A DNA stretch of 64,000 nt from Pohlia nutans (taxonomy: Eukaryota; Streptophyta; Bryopsida; Bryales; Mniaceae). The position numbers were made by a program, and so were the translations under genes. The notes under the pieces were generated by a model that searched no databases, was not told where the DNA came from, and worked only from the letters and a program-made list of their open reading frames with translations. The stretch spans positions 22,744,072 through 22,808,071 of the forward strand of contig CM040097.1 in the NCBI GenBank assembly GCA_022496805.1. The letters are read 5' to 3'. Positions 1 to 12,562 of the stretch are shown piece by piece (the stretch's first letter is position 1; every line of letters begins with the position of its first letter).

Positions 1-294
1 AGTTCTGACGAGTCCCCAAATTTGGAGTCTGAACACTTAGAGTGCACAAAGCCCTTTGTCACGAGACTGAACAACGTCTAGGGGCTCGTGACACTCCAAT
101 ACTTAGATGTTACTAGTGTATGGTTGCAAGAGTTGATTATGCATTTTAGGGTCCCGCGAGTGAGAATGCAATTTTGTTTTGCCCACGACGGTTGATTGCA
201 CTGGAATCAGTTAGCAGGCTGAGGTCTCGATCGTTAACGGAATTAACCAGACCAATCACTCCACCAACTAAGAACGGCCATGCAGCACCACCCA

Positions 295-376
295 ATCCCA
301 CTTGTGGCCAACTAATCCCCACTTGTGGCACCTGATCCCCACTTGTGGCACCTGATCCCCACTTGTGGCCACCAAT
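295..376. repeat. 20-bp minisatellite, about four copies
   Basis: The unit ATCCCCACTTGTGGCACCTG is repeated head to tail about four times with a few changes in the outer copies. No coding sense is visible. Bases 1-294 and 377-483 hold nothing I recognise. Confidence 0.85.
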
Positions 377-483
377 TACAAGTGGCACTGGACTCCGAGC
401 CACCTAATCTCTAGTATCTCGGACTCCTCCCCGGCCACTCAAACCCGAGCCCCCAGGGGGTGCACTCCATTGTCAAGTTGAAC

Positions 484-829
484 ACCACGTGCGAGAAAAA
501 AAAATCTACTTTTTCTAAGTAGCATCACCAAAACGGGTCAAAATTTTATCAATTTTTTTTCATGAGTAGATATACACGGTATCTATTACATAGTAAAAAA
601 TGGTAACCATATTTGATGATTTGTTTTTTTTAATAAAACATACCGTTTCTAACTAGAATGACGCAAAATTGAACTAAAACAATTACTACAAAAATGAAGA
701 TGACGAAAAATTTCAAAAAAATACACAAAAGATATTATCAATGGTTATGTATATGTAGAAAAAATATCATAATTTTTAAAATTATCTATGGCATATAATA
801 TAGGGTAGCAAATTTTTCTCGCACGTGGT
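484..829. mobile_element. MITE with 17-bp terminal inverted repeats
   Basis: The left end ACCACGTGCGAGAAAAA is matched in reverse complement at the right end (813-829). The 346-bp interior is AT-rich and non-coding. I could not find a convincing target duplication: the left flank ends TTGAAC and the right begins TATGAAAC. The superfamily is therefore undecided. A non-autonomous DNA transposon is the simplest reading. Confidence 0.7.
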
Positions 830-1039
830 TATGAAACGTAAGGGGGTGTGATCTCCCCGAGCCCGAGCCCAACCAGCCCATGAGGAGAATATAGTCTCGC
901 GACGGCGATCATTTTCTTAGCGCCTCCATTCGTTTGTGACGTAAGTCCTGGTTCACTCATGAGTTCCGCCATTTTTTTGTGATGTTCATGGTCAAGACAG
1001 GTGCTGATCTTCGGGATGATCGGTCGTGGTGATCGCGTC

Positions 1040-1640
1040 GTGGTGATAGTAATTTCTAAGTTCTGAGTTGGTCAGTGAGCGCGCGTAACGCGTGGGAGTG
1101 CCACTCGTGCTGGGAGTGAGCGGGCGTAATGCGTGGGAGTGACACCGGAGCTCGTGCTGCTCGTGACGCTCTCGTGCTGGTGTTTGTCGTGATGATTGAG
1201 TGCTGGTGAATCTCTGTCCGTGATTATGTCGTCGTGATCGTGGTGATCATAAGTTCTAAGTTGGTCGTTGTTTGTGGTGATCGTAAAGACTGAGTTCTGA
1301 GTTGGTCAATATGCGCGCGTAACGCATGGGAGTGTTACTTGTGCTGGGAGTGAGCAGGCGTAACGCGTAGGAGTGCGATCGTTCTGGGAGTGACACCGGA
1401 ACGCGTGGCAGTGACATTCGTTGTGCTGGGAGTGACACCATAATGCGTGGATGTGACACCATAATGCGTGGGAGTGACACCAGAGCTCGTGCTACTCGTG
1501 ACGCTCTCGTGCTGGTGATGGTATTTGTGACTGGTGTTTGCTACTCGTGACGCTCTCGTGCAACTCGTGACGCTATCGTGCTGGGAGTGACACCGTAGCG
1601 CGTGGCAGTGTGAGCAGTGGTGAGGGGTGTGCTTCTGGTA
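1040..1640. repeat. GTG-rich degenerate minisatellite
   Basis: Short phrases such as CGTGGGAGTGACACC, GTGCTGGGAGTGA and CTCGTGACGCTCTCGTGCTG recur with variable spacing. The GTG/CGTG-rich texture resembles the minisatellite DNA inside the 26302-39302 MULE (31.8-36.5 kb). Minus-strand open frames here are repeats read through, not genes. Confidence 0.7.
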
Positions 1641-2399
1641 GTGGTGAGGCAGTGCGAGGCAGTGGCGAGAGATTCGCTTTTGAGCCTCGACTTGTTACGA
1701 CGTTGGACTCTGATCTTGGACCATGAGCTTCACTCAGAGTTTGTGGACTCGTCACGTCTTTGGATACCGAGTAATTAGAATGAATCGTGAGAGCACTGAG
1801 TGTTCTTGAGAATGTGAGGGGGACAAGTGAAGTTGTAAATGACCAGTCTCAATTGCCTTAGTGCCGAGTCCAATTGTCAATTTGCTTTCAATTAAGTCGA
1901 TCAAGAATTTGCTCTATATCTCAAGATGAAAATCTAGAAGCTCTAGGTTTACGGTAAGTTCAACAAAAAGGATTCTAACTCGATAGTAACAATAGATTGA
2001 CATGCAAGGTATTCAAGTACCATTTTCCTGCGCAATGGCCACTGGCTCGGGGCTCCCAGTACCTTGCATCGTGGGAGAGGCTCTACCACGATCTCCTCGT
2101 CACGTGCAGCATGTAGGAGAATGTTCTACTTCATCCACTAAGTTTATTCAAGTTTTGTGAACCGTCGAGACGGTCCACTTTAGCGGTAAACCTTTACCGC
2201 AAAGGTTTTGTTTTATTTTGCATTATTTATTTGTCTAAACACGGCATTTTAGCCGATTAGACAATTTCCCGCTTTGTGTGCATTTAGGTTTGGTTTTGAT
2301 TGCCCTATTTTATGATGTCGTTTTGTCTAAGTAATTTTGGTTGTTTATTTATTTCTAACTATTTAATCGTTGGATTTTGGGCGTTTGAGCCATTTGCCC

Positions 2400-3070
2400 T
2401 ATTATTTTATTCTATTGTTATAATCTATTATTGTGGCCTATTATTCTAGTTCATTCTTTTAGTCTAATTCTTTTAGTCCATTCTATTAGTTTATTTTAGT
2501 CCGTTCTTTTGGGTTATTATTTTAGTCTATTGTGTTAGCCTATTATTTCGGTCTATTATTTATTCTATTATTTATTCTATTATTTAGTCTACTATTTTAG
2601 TTCACTAATTTAGTTCATTATTCTAGTTTATCCATTTAGCCTATTCGTTTATCTATTCTTTTGCTCCAGTACTTTATTCTATTATTTTATCCTACCCTTT
2701 TATTCTATCTTTCTAGCCTATTATTTATTCTCTTCTTTAAGCCTATTATTTATTCTCTTCTTTAAGCCTATTATTTATTCTCTTCTTTAAGCCTATTATT
2801 TATTCTATCCTTTTAGCCTACTATTTATTCTATCATTTTATCCTATTGATTATTCTATCATTTTAGCCTATTATTTAGTCTATTCTTTTGGTTATTATTT
2901 TAGTTGATTATTTGCCTATTATTGTAGCCTATCATATTGGTTTATTATCTAGCCTATTATTTTGGACTATTATTCTAGTTATTATTTTGACCTATTATGT
3001 GAGTCTAGTCGTTTAGCTTATTCTTTAGTGTATTATTTAGATTGACTAGTTTAGCTTATTATAATTGTAA
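2400..3070. repeat. T-rich degenerate repeat field with a 25-bp tandem
   Basis: Variants of CTATTATTTTAGT and CTATTATTTATT are repeated dozens of times. Within it, 2716-2810 is a clean tandem of the 25-mer GCCTATTATTTATTCTCTTC+TTTAA, at least three perfect copies. No gene is visible. The flanks 1641-2399 and 3071-3440 hold nothing assignable. Confidence 0.75.
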
Positions 3071-3439
3071 TTTCTTAGTATAAGTGGGCTTGTTATTCTC
3101 TTTGTAAACTAGTGTAGACTCCTTGTGTTCTTTGGGTGAAGAGGGAGTTTAGTGGGTGATTGAACTAGAGTTTTAGTGGATGACAATTCGTGGATGAACT
3201 TAGTTGGATGGATGTAGCTTTGAGGTGAGAATTTGAATCCCACCCCTGTCGATAAGCTTGGGCAGTTAGTTAGTTTGCGTTGTGAGCTTGTGGAAAGAGA
3301 GACGATAGAATTTTAGATCTAGATCTAAGTTTTTGAACTTGGGATTTCTTGAAGAATAGTTTTGGACAATAGTTTTGGAAATTAAAAAGAGATTAATGTA
3401 GGATTGTGGAAGGTGGAGATTGTAGGGAACTAGGAAAGA

Positions 3440-5434
3440 ATTAGTGTGGTTATTTTCTGTGGTTGTGTGTGCTGTGGTCTTGAGCGGGGATTGTGAGCAA
3501 CCGCGGAAGGCAAAAGCGGGGACGGGAAAGGATTCCAGCATCTTCGTGACTGTTGTGAGGGAAGTCCGTCTGGGCAGTCTGGCGATTGTGCAGGGTCGAG
3601 ATTCCTACGCAGGAGACTCCGGAAGAAGTCGAGGAATACAAAGGAGAACGCGACGGAGGATCAGAGCGACATCACCGACAAGGCATGAGCGAGTGTTGCA
3701 CGGCGCGGATTCAGGCGGGCCAAAGCGGCGCAACATCGGAATAGCGACGCAGCGAAGGGCACGAACCAGTAGGGGGCAACCATGTTCACGAGAACTCCGG
3801 ACCCAACAACGACAACACACGGAGGGACGTGTGGCCAGTGAATGCTGCAGAGTAGCCAGGGACGTCAAGGTCCACGGTGAGCGAGAAGAGCAGCAGGCTA
3901 CAGGGCGCGCTGGAGAGGCGAGGGCGGCCCTTAACGAGACCAGGGAAAAACTCACGGTGACGAGGGCTGGAGCAAGGTGATCGGCAGCGGCGCAACATCG
4001 GCGCCGAAGGTGAATTTGAGCTGCGCATCGACGGAGAGGGCATCGACGAAATCTCAGCAAGGCGGAGTGCCGAGTGCTGCTGCACAGGCGGGCGGAGCAG
4101 CGATGACTTCAACTGCGAGGCAACGGTGAGGAGAAGGCAACATAATCCGGAAGAGGCGGCATTGGCGGAGGCGGTCGCGCTCTCAAGCAACAGCGTGGAG
4201 CCGACAAGGAACCTGCGCAAGACCAGGGCGGAAACGAGCAAGACAGCGACGATAATTGAGGAGGACGCCCAAGATCTGTAGCAGCCTTGAAGGAAGTGGA
4301 TCTCGTTATCATCCTCGCAGAGGTGCCGCGAAAACCTGGCAGCGATGGAAAGCAAGGCGCAGCGGCGACATCGACTACAGCATTCACGATCCTCCTTCAA
4401 CATGCACAGGGTGATAATATAGAGGGCAACATGACAATACGGAGGGAGGTTTCTATTACCTCCCCCCTCTCCAATTTTTGGTACTTGTTTAGTCTTTAAT
4501 GCTTGCTTCACTTGTTAGGATGATTAGGAACCAAGTGTGTAAGTTGTGATCCGGTAATTGTAATTGCCAATCTCTTAAATGTGTGTTCTTGGAACCCTTT
4601 TAATTGTTGTTTATTAAATGAGGTTTGAATTTTGTTGTTGAAATTGGTGGTGTGGTAAGAATTAGGGTTCAAAAATTCCGGTTTGTGGCATAGCGCAGAA
4701 GCACTGCTGAAATTACACCAGAATTTTATCCCCAACTCTTGCAAAATTAGGCTAATTGTGATAAAAAGAATTAACATTATTTGTGATTAAAGAATGTGTG
4801 TTGCTTCCCAAGCTCCATTGAGGTGTTGTAGCATTGTGAGTAGGTTCGTCGGGAATTAAGACATTTGATTCAATTTTGTGGCCCATTTTAGGTTTAGAGA
4901 TAGTGCTGCCATTTTAGGTGAGGGTGCAAATTCACCTCACCTATCCATTTTTTATTCCAATTTTAGCTTATTTTCAAGTACTTGGTACTTATAGGCAAAT
5001 TGAGGTGGAAATTAGGCACTTTTGGCCCATTTCCGGATCAAAGTGTGTGTGGTGAGTGTGCTGTAATTTCTATCTATGAGTGTCAAAACCCTAATTTAAG
5101 GGTTTCAATCACCAAATTGACTCATTTTTATGGCACGTGGTGCATAAGGGAGATTAGTGAGGTATTTGTGAGCATTTTAATATTTATTGTTGATCATTAG
5201 AGCACTTGTGAATGTGCTGTAATTTTTGTGTTTAAGTCACAAAACCTTAATTAGAGGGTTTAAATCCCTAATTTAAGCCCATTTTAGAGCACTAAGTGGC
5301 TAGGGTAATTGGTGAGGGTTTGTGGGTTGTTTAGGTGTTTGTTGATTGCCATTTGTAATCCTTTGGGTGTGCTGTAATTTTCATACACACACCCGTTTTG
5401 GCAAATTTTTTTAGCTTGTTACCATTTGAACTTA
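3440..5434 (+). other. Probable leader region of MULE copy 1
   Basis: A GC-rich island (about 3460-4430) is followed by AT-rich DNA running up to the 7.7-kb insertion. Long open frames occur on both strands of the GC-rich part, with no recognisable domain and very Arg/Ser/Ala-rich translation, so I do not call a gene. The stretch 4675-4745 resembles the reverse strand of 21021-20964, which lies upstream of another ParB-methyltransferase copy; both share a block with GGCATA(G/A)CGCA(G/A)AAGCACTG. That places this DNA upstream of the gene at 13.6 kb in the same element, now interrupted by 5435-13108. The role as promoter/5' leader is inferred from position and similarity only. Confidence 0.4.
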
Positions 5435-5880
5435 AACAAGGGTTTCGTTAAAAGTGCCTATTGAAATGTGCACTATTTTTTGGGATTATTTTTTGATATT
5501 TTAATCACAAATTTTGGTATGTATAAGCAATAATATTGTACTTTGGCTAGAGTCTTTTCAGATATTATTGATTGAAAATAAATCCAAAGCAAGCTATGTA
5601 AAATATATGTGTGTCATATTTATTTTGTGCTTTAAGTTTATAATCAAGAATTTTTTATAATATTAGATCAATTAAATGGCTAAAAAACATTATTTTGTGC
5701 ATCTTCAATAATTGTTCGTAAGTTTAATAGAAAATGTAACACTTACACCCTAATTTTTAGTTAAAAGATAAAAAATAAACCAATCCTAATTGGCAAGACA
5801 CACCATGGAAGCAAAAACATTCAAAATGATAAATTTAGAAAAAAAGAATAATGTACTTGTGTCACTTTATATTTGAATAC

Positions 5881-6699
5881 TTAACCCCTAAGCGTCCCGG
5901 CGTCCATATTATGGACGTTTTTGGGGGTACAGTCACCTTCGAAGAGCTGTAACTTTTGCAAAACGTGTCCGATTTTGCTGAAATTTCGAAAAAACTCCCC
6001 GCATGATGTATGGAATGTGTGGTAACAATTTCAGATCAATCCGAGATGAATTGAATTTTTGGTGATCATTTGAAAGTAGGTATGTTTTTTTTTTGGACAG
6101 TTCTGTGAATTTTGATGGCAGTAACTTCGGGAGCTTGTATCTCCTTCATCCCAAGTCCGTTTTCAATAAAACTTGTTGGGTTGAATTCCCCTTGAAGTCT
6201 AGTTATCATGATAAAATTTTCAGGTCAATCCATGTTGTTATGAATGTTTGGGAGTCATTTTAGTGCACGGGTCTAGTTTGGACCCTTTTTGCTTTTTGGT
6301 TCAAATGGGTCACTTTTCGGGCTACTTTTTGACATTGCAAGGCCATTTTAGGGCACATTAAATTTTTTTCATGAGGCTTTTTTGGTACTAATGTGTTTAT
6401 ATGATGATTTTGAATAAATTTTTAGTTCAACGTTTTTTCATTTGAGTAATTTTGAAAACGAATTTCACCTCTAACTGTGTCGCTAGGAAAAATTCAGCAT
6501 CCTTTTTTAGCACTAAAACACTATGATCTTGCAATCTATATGGCCAAATGACCCCAAAATTGATCCACATGATCTACAACATGTATGTTACAAGATTGTA
6601 CAGTTGAGATTTCTATACCTCACTTACATTTAGACCTATAACACATCAAAAGCGATGATGATTTTAAGCCCAAAAAAGCTAGGGACCTTTAGGGGTTAA
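5881..6699. mobile_element. TTAA-flanked piggyBac-like element
   Basis: TTAA is present at both ends (5881-5884 and 6696-6699). The left end reads CCCCTAAGCGTCCC and the right end, reverse-complemented, CCCCTAAAGGTCCC. TTAA target duplication with CCC-starting inverted repeats is the piggyBac hallmark. The interior (about 810 bp) has no recognisable transposase frame, so it would be non-autonomous. Related ends occur at 24969-25296 and 62972-63782. Confidence 0.7.
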
Positions 6700-7399
6700 A
6701 AACAATAAAGTCAAACAAAAAAATAAAGCATGTGTCTTATTTATGTATTTGAAGTTCTGAAATTTTAATAATTAGAACAACAACTAAAAAATATATACTA
6801 AGTTTTGAGAACCATATCCATAGTGGTAATCTTAATAAATCCATACAATCAATTAAACCAATTTTGTATTTAAATTTACATATTACAATGTATACTATAA
6901 TGAGATTGAATGTGTGGTACTTTTTATGAAAATAAACTTTAAATCATAAAAAAATCTTATTGAGGCAATTCCAAGCAAACAAACTAAATTCAATTTGTTG
7001 ATTATGTGTTTATACAGTAAATTCTTTGAAGGAATTTGAAAAAAGATACACCATGATAGTAAAACACAATAATATATAGTATACTCAAGTAATAAGTTAC
7101 ATGGTAACAAATATTCTATACTCTGTATCATATCACTATAATACTATAATATATTATTAATATCAACTAAACAAATCTAGCCATCCAAAGAGTCTAAATC
7201 CAAGCCTAGAAAAAACATATCCTTGCGCACATCTGGATGTATCAATGCATTTTCTTCTTTGGGAGGGCCTTTGAAGGTCCGCCCCCTTTACTCCGCATGA
7301 GAAGTCCTCCAAAAAGACCTCCTAAAATCACACAATAACATCAACAAACAAACAAATAGTCAATATGCATGAAAAACTATGAATAATAAGAATAAGTGA

Positions 7400-8820
7400 T
7401 CTTTACTAAAAGAGTGCGACATGTGCCACACCTCCAAAAACTCCAACTGCAAAAACACTCAAATTTATAAAAGATTCATTCTTTGTACAATCAATCAAAG
7501 AAATGCCACACCTTTCAATATAACATCAACAATAGGAGTAAAGCATGTGCATCACCCCCTCAATCCTACATAAGCAAAGAAACTTAAGTACAACTAAATT
7601 CAAAATTATACAGAAAGAGTGTGGCATGTGCCTCACCTCCTAAATTCAAGAAAAGCAAAAATGCAAAAAATACATACAATCACATTGAGAATAAGAATTA
7701 AACACATTGAGTGAGACATGTGCCTCATCTCCGAAATCCCATATGAAAAATAACAACTAAAAACGTTATAAATAAAAATTAAACACAAAGGGTGCCACAA
7801 CCTCACAAAAATATGAGAGTATAAATTCAATGACCTCAAAAAAAAAAATCAAACACAACGGAGGAGGCATGTGCCTCACCCTCACAAAAATACAAGAGCA
7901 TAAACTCAAGAACATAAAGAAAAATTAAACACAAGGGAGTGAGCCATTTGCCTCACCTTCACAAAAATATGAGAGCTTAAACTCAATGACATCAAGAACA
8001 AAAACCAAACACAAAGGGGTGAGGCATGTGCCTCACCCTCACAAAATTATGAGAACATAAATATAAGGGCATAAACTAAATGACATAAAAAAAATCAAAC
8101 ACAAAAGGGTGAGGCATGTGCCTCACCCTTACAAAAAGATGAGAGCATAACCTCAAGGACATAAAAAGAAAACTAAACATAAAGGGTGGGGCATGTGCCT
8201 CACCCTCAGAAAAATATGTGAACCTAAACTCAATGATATCAAAAACAAAAATCAAACACAAGAGAGTGAGGCATGTGCCTCACCCTCACAAAAATATGAG
8301 AGCATAAACTCCATGACATCAAAAACAAAAATCAAACACAAGGGGGTTAGCCATGTGCCTCACCCTCAAAAAAATATGAGAGCATAAACTCAAGGACATA
8401 AAAAAAAAAAAAAACTTAAACACAAAGGGGTGAGGCATGTGCCTCATTCTTAGAAAAATATGAGATTATAATCTCATTTACATCAAAAACATGAATCAAA
8501 CACAAAGGGTGAGGCTTGTGCCTCATCTCCAAAATGTCACATGAGCAAAATCAATCAAGTACAATCAAAATTGAAATCAAACACAGCGGGGGTGAGGCAT
8601 GTGCCTCACCTTCTAAATTCTACATGAGTGAAATGCATAAATACAATCAAAACAAGAACCAAACACATGGAGTGAAATATGTGGCATACATTTGGTATGT
8701 TTGCATAATGAACATAGAATGAGATTGTGATTACAATGCAAGCAATGAGGTATGTGGTGAGTTTAGAAATTTAAAATCAGATTGCAATTCAAGTAGTGAG
8801 GCATGTGCCTCACTCCAAAA
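7400..8820. repeat. Tandem array, about 80-bp unit, core GGTGAGGCATGTGCCTCACC
   Basis: Well over ten copies of a unit of about 75-85 bp. Each holds the near-palindrome GGTGAGGCATGTGCCTCACC (9-bp arms, 2-bp centre) followed by an A-rich spacer with CACAAAAATATGAGAGCATA and ATCAAACACAA phrases. Copies are clearest from 7860 to 8620 and decay outward. Short open frames here are read-through of the repeat. It forms the left array of the 5435-13108 element. Confidence 0.9.
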
Positions 8821-9960
8821 AATGTTCACGGAAACTCCACACATCCTCCTCAAATTGAAAATAAAAGACATTGAATTTTAAAAATTTAGAATTTGGTAAT
8901 AAGTGAGATGAGAACTTAATTACAAAACTCATAATCTAGATTTTGAGATTGTGTCATCAAGTGATATATGTCCAGAACCCTAACTATTTAGAACTTTAAA
9001 GGAATGTGAGTTATAATACAAATAATTTAACATACTGATGATTCAAAAATTCTCAAAGATGCAAATTTCAGAGTTTCATAAATACAAGCAAATGTTATTG
9101 GAAGTGAGATTTGAGATTGTGATGTGCACATAGCAACAATTTGGTGGTTGAATACTAAATGAAGCTGGAAACCCTAAAAAGAATTTAGATCTAGATCTAG
9201 ATGAAATTTGAAAGTCGGAAACTTACCCTTATTTAAGTACTGAAGTGATAAATACAATAGATCTGAAGGAAACTAAGAACCAGAAGCGCTCCAAAGTAAA
9301 TCTTAGTACGAGAAGTTGGGGCCCAAGTGAGATAAATCAACAAGATTCTTGATAGTGTGCTGAAACTTGTTTATAGATGAGGTGTTAACCGCATAGTAGA
9401 GTTGAAGTGATGCGAACTGTAGCAAGAAGGTAGAAGGTTTAGTACCACACAAACAAGGTTATCTAGATATGCAGAACAAGTAGATCAGAACGTGGGTTGT
9501 ACCAAGGCGGAGGCATTAATGTTGCAAATCATCACTATACAAGATTCGGCACTTTGCAAGCAAAGCAAGACGGTGGAGAAGAGAAGCGCCGCACAAGCAA
9601 GCAGCGGCAGAGAGGAAAGGCGGTGGAGAAGAGAGAAAGGTAGGAAGAAGTGAAAACACGACCTAAACCCTAAACGGCCGTTTAGGTTTTTCAAATTTTA
9701 ATTTATTTATCTTTTGTGAGATCTCCAAGTCTGTATAGCTCTAACTTACACAGATTTAAGAATTTTGACTTGAATTTTTTTTGGAGCGCCGGTGGCACTA
9801 TATTAATAGCACCCTTAAAATGGTTAGGCATGTGCAATATTAATTCCTCTACTTAGTTTCATTTACTTCAACTTATTACTCTGCAATTTAATTTTGCTTG
9901 TGACTAAACAAGGTGACGCAAATCTTACAACCTTAATAAATTTATTTGGTTTTATGAGGT
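8821..9960. other. Central segment between the two arrays
   Basis: AT-rich DNA with a short GC-rich patch at about 9480-9700 rich in GCGGCAGAG and GGCGGTGGAGAAGAG phrases. I see no supported gene, and the minus-strand frame over 9485-9694 has no recognisable features. It sits at the centre of the foldback-like element. Confidence 0.4.
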
Positions 9961-12060
9961 TTAAAAGGGTGAGGCACATGCAACACCCTTTATGAGAATA
10001 ATCACCTTTGTTGAAGTTAATTTCACTTAAGTTTATGAGGGTTGAGATACATGCTACACCATCTATACATGTAATTGGTTAAGTTAGGATTTTAGGGGTT
10101 ACGCATGTGCCACTTCCTTTATGAATTTAATTGCTAGGCTTGCGATTAAGACACATGCTACACCCCATATGACACTAATTAACTTTGTTAGAATTTTAAG
10201 AGGTGAGGCACATGCCACACTCCACATAACAGTATTAACTTTGTTCAAATGTGAAGGCATAAGGTAGGTGGGACACCCCGTAAGACAATAATTTGCCTTG
10301 ATAGAAATTCAAGGGGTGAGACATGTGCCACACCCCATATAAAAATATTTTTCCTAGTTAGAATCTTAAGAGGTGAGGCACATATCACACCCCTTATGAC
10401 AATATTTTGCCTTATTTGAATCTAAAGAGGTGAGACATATGCCACAATCCTTATAACAATATTTTGCCTAGTTTAAATCTTAAGGGGTGAGGCACATGCC
10501 ACACCCCTTATAACAATATTTTGCCTAGTTTAAATCTTAAGGGGTGAGGCACATGCCACACCCCTCATGACGATATTTTGCCTAGTTTGAATCTTAAGGG
10601 GTGAGGCATATGCCATACCCCTTATACCGTAGTTTACTAGCAGGTTCGGCAGAAAATAATTCTAAATATAGATGCCTAAAATTTCGGAATATCATTGGCA
10701 TTTTTTGCCGAATATAATATAAATTATAATTTAAAATTGCTGAAAAGTGAGAAATTGTTACCTTCCACTAGATTTTTACTTCGTTTGGAAGCATGTGTGA
10801 ATTATAGTGGAGAGAAGGTGTTGCTCTTGTAATCAAGTTCATTTACATCCGTCCACAAAGAATATGGGTTTAGAAGTAATAAGACTCTAGCTTTTGAAAT
10901 GTGTCCTACATAGATTTTTGGAGTCCAATTGAACATAGAAGATGAAGTTTTATAGAAATTTGTCCAACTAACAAAAGTTGAGAAATCAAGCCTTCTTCCA
11001 CCTCCAACAAGTTTTGTGTCAAAATAAGGCTTTTATGCAAAAGATATAGACAAAACAGAGCAGCCGTGTAAAAGTCAAAATCAAAATGCGTTCCTAACAG
11101 TTTTTCGGAGCTCATTTGTGCATAGAACATCAACTTTTTGGAATTCTGTTGGTCTAAGAAAAGTTTAAAAATCAAGTAATCTTTCACCTCCAACAAATTT
11201 TATGTCATTTGAAGACTCTATGCAAAAGTTATGCGTGTTATAAAAATGAAGACTAACTAGGTGCTTCACCTCAAAGTTTACATATCCCATATGCCTTGTT
11301 GGATACAACTCCACTCCACCAGCATAAAGCACAGAGCATTTTCCACTCTTATCTCACATCTTACTTGCCAACCAATGCAAGAGAGTTGTACATGACAATA
11401 AGCCGAATTTTAAAAAATTAAAAGAGAAAATTGCCGAAAGTATTAATATACTATTTTTAGGTGTCGAACCTACTTTTTGAACTTTAATTAAATATTAGGT
11501 AGCAAGTTGCCGAACCTGCTAGTAAACTACGGTAACAATATTTTGCCTAGTTTAAATCTTAAGGGGTGAGGCACATGCCACACCCCTTATAGCCCTATTT
11601 TGCCTAGTTTAAATCTTAAGGGGTGAGGCATATGTCACACCCCTCATGACGATATTTTGCCTAGTTTGAATCTTAAAGGGTGAGGCATATGCCACATCCC
11701 TTATAGCCCTATTTTGCCTAGTTTAAATCTTAAGAGGTGAGGCACATGCCACGCCCCTTATAGCCCTATTTTGCCTAGTTTAAATCTTAAGGGGTGAGGC
11801 ATATGACATACCCCTTATAACAATATTTTGCCTAGTTTAAATCTTAAAGGGTGAGGCACATGCCACACCCCTTATAACAATATTTTGCCTAGTTTAAATC
11901 TTAAGGGGTGAGGCACATGCCACACCCCTTGTAACAATATTTTGCCTAGTTTGAATCCTAAGGGGTGAGGCACATGCCACACCCCTTATGACAATATTTT
12001 GCCTTATTTAAATCTTAAGGGATGAGGCACATGCCACACCCCTCATGACAATAGTTAATT
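9960..12060. repeat. Tandem array, about 57-bp unit, core GGTGAGGCACATGCCACACC
   Basis: About twenty copies of a unit with GGGGTGAGGCACATGCCACA, then CCCCTTATAACAATATTTTG and CCTAGTTTAAATCTTAA. The core is the same imperfect palindrome as in the 7.4-8.8 kb array but in the opposite orientation, with an unrelated spacer. The array is split by a 906-bp insertion (10627-11532), and the unit reads continuously across that site when the insertion is removed. Confidence 0.9.
10627..11532. mobile_element. 906-bp element with 25-bp TIRs and TA duplication
   Basis: The ends are CCGTAGTTTACTAGCAGG+TTCGGCA and its exact reverse complement. TA flanks both sides (10625-10626 and 11533-11534), and the interrupted array unit supplies the pre-insertion sequence CTTATAACAAT. 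The interior contains two diverged direct copies of about 190 bp (about 10905-11080 and 11095-11270) sharing phrases such as CACCTCCAACAA and ATGCAAAAG. No transposase is visible. A TA duplication suggests Tc1/mariner-type integration, but the ends are not a familiar mariner terminus. Confidence 0.85.
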
Positions 12061-12238
12061 TTGTTCGCATTTAAGAAATTAAGGCATAAAGTTACATCAT
12101 CTATTTTGATTATTGTTGAATTACATAAAACTTTTTTTTTAACATGTTCTTACAATCATCTTGTTTTTTTTGTATGACCAGGCATTGTTTTATCTTAAAA
12201 CAAATCATATGGATTGAAACTTAGGCATTCCTTTTTTT

Positions 12239-12562
12239 TTGGCAAAAGTGCTCTCTCTAAGTCAACAAGCTTGTGAGAACGGTATTACAAACGTTCTATG
12301 GTATCAACCAAGAATGCCAAGAGGATTACAAGATGAAGAAGGGACGTTTCACAATCGGTACACGGATTGTATACACCGTGCTTGGGAACCCTCTCGAGAA
12401 CCACATGGTTGTGTTCCAATTGATTCTATTTTTACTGCTTGGGAGAATACCGTTGGGACCCAAAATTTGATTACTGTTTTGGGTGTTAGAACCGAGAGAG
12501 AGTTAAAAATTCCAAATGGTGAAAAGTTTCATTTTGAATATCACCTTAACCTTTTAGAATAG
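12239..12562 (+). CDS. Hypothetical ORF (107 codons), unrecognised
   Basis: An open frame of about 107 codons ending in TAG, with no ATG at its beginning; an upstream splice acceptor or decayed start would be needed. The composition (Trp, Cys and charged residues well spread) looks more protein-like than the surrounding AT-rich DNA, and an overlapping frame on the same strand is also open. I recognise no family. It lies between the right tandem array and the right end of the 5435-13108 element, so it may be a gene remnant of that element. Confidence 0.25.
   Translation: MAKVLSLSQQACENGITNVLWYQPRMPRGLQDEEGTFHNRYTDCIHRAWEPSREPHGCVPIDSIFTAWENTVGTQNLITVLGVRTERELKIPNGEKFHFEYHLNLLE

Noticed and set aside
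3605..4511. Long minus-strand frames in the GC-rich island
   Set aside because: Overlapping frames on both strands, extreme Arg/Ser/Cys composition and no domain; likely composition effect.
7400..12060. Regular palindromic repeats with spacers, CRISPR-like
   Set aside because: Spacers within each array are near-identical copies, the unit is a simple tandem repeat inside a transposon-like element, and the DNA is eukaryotic.
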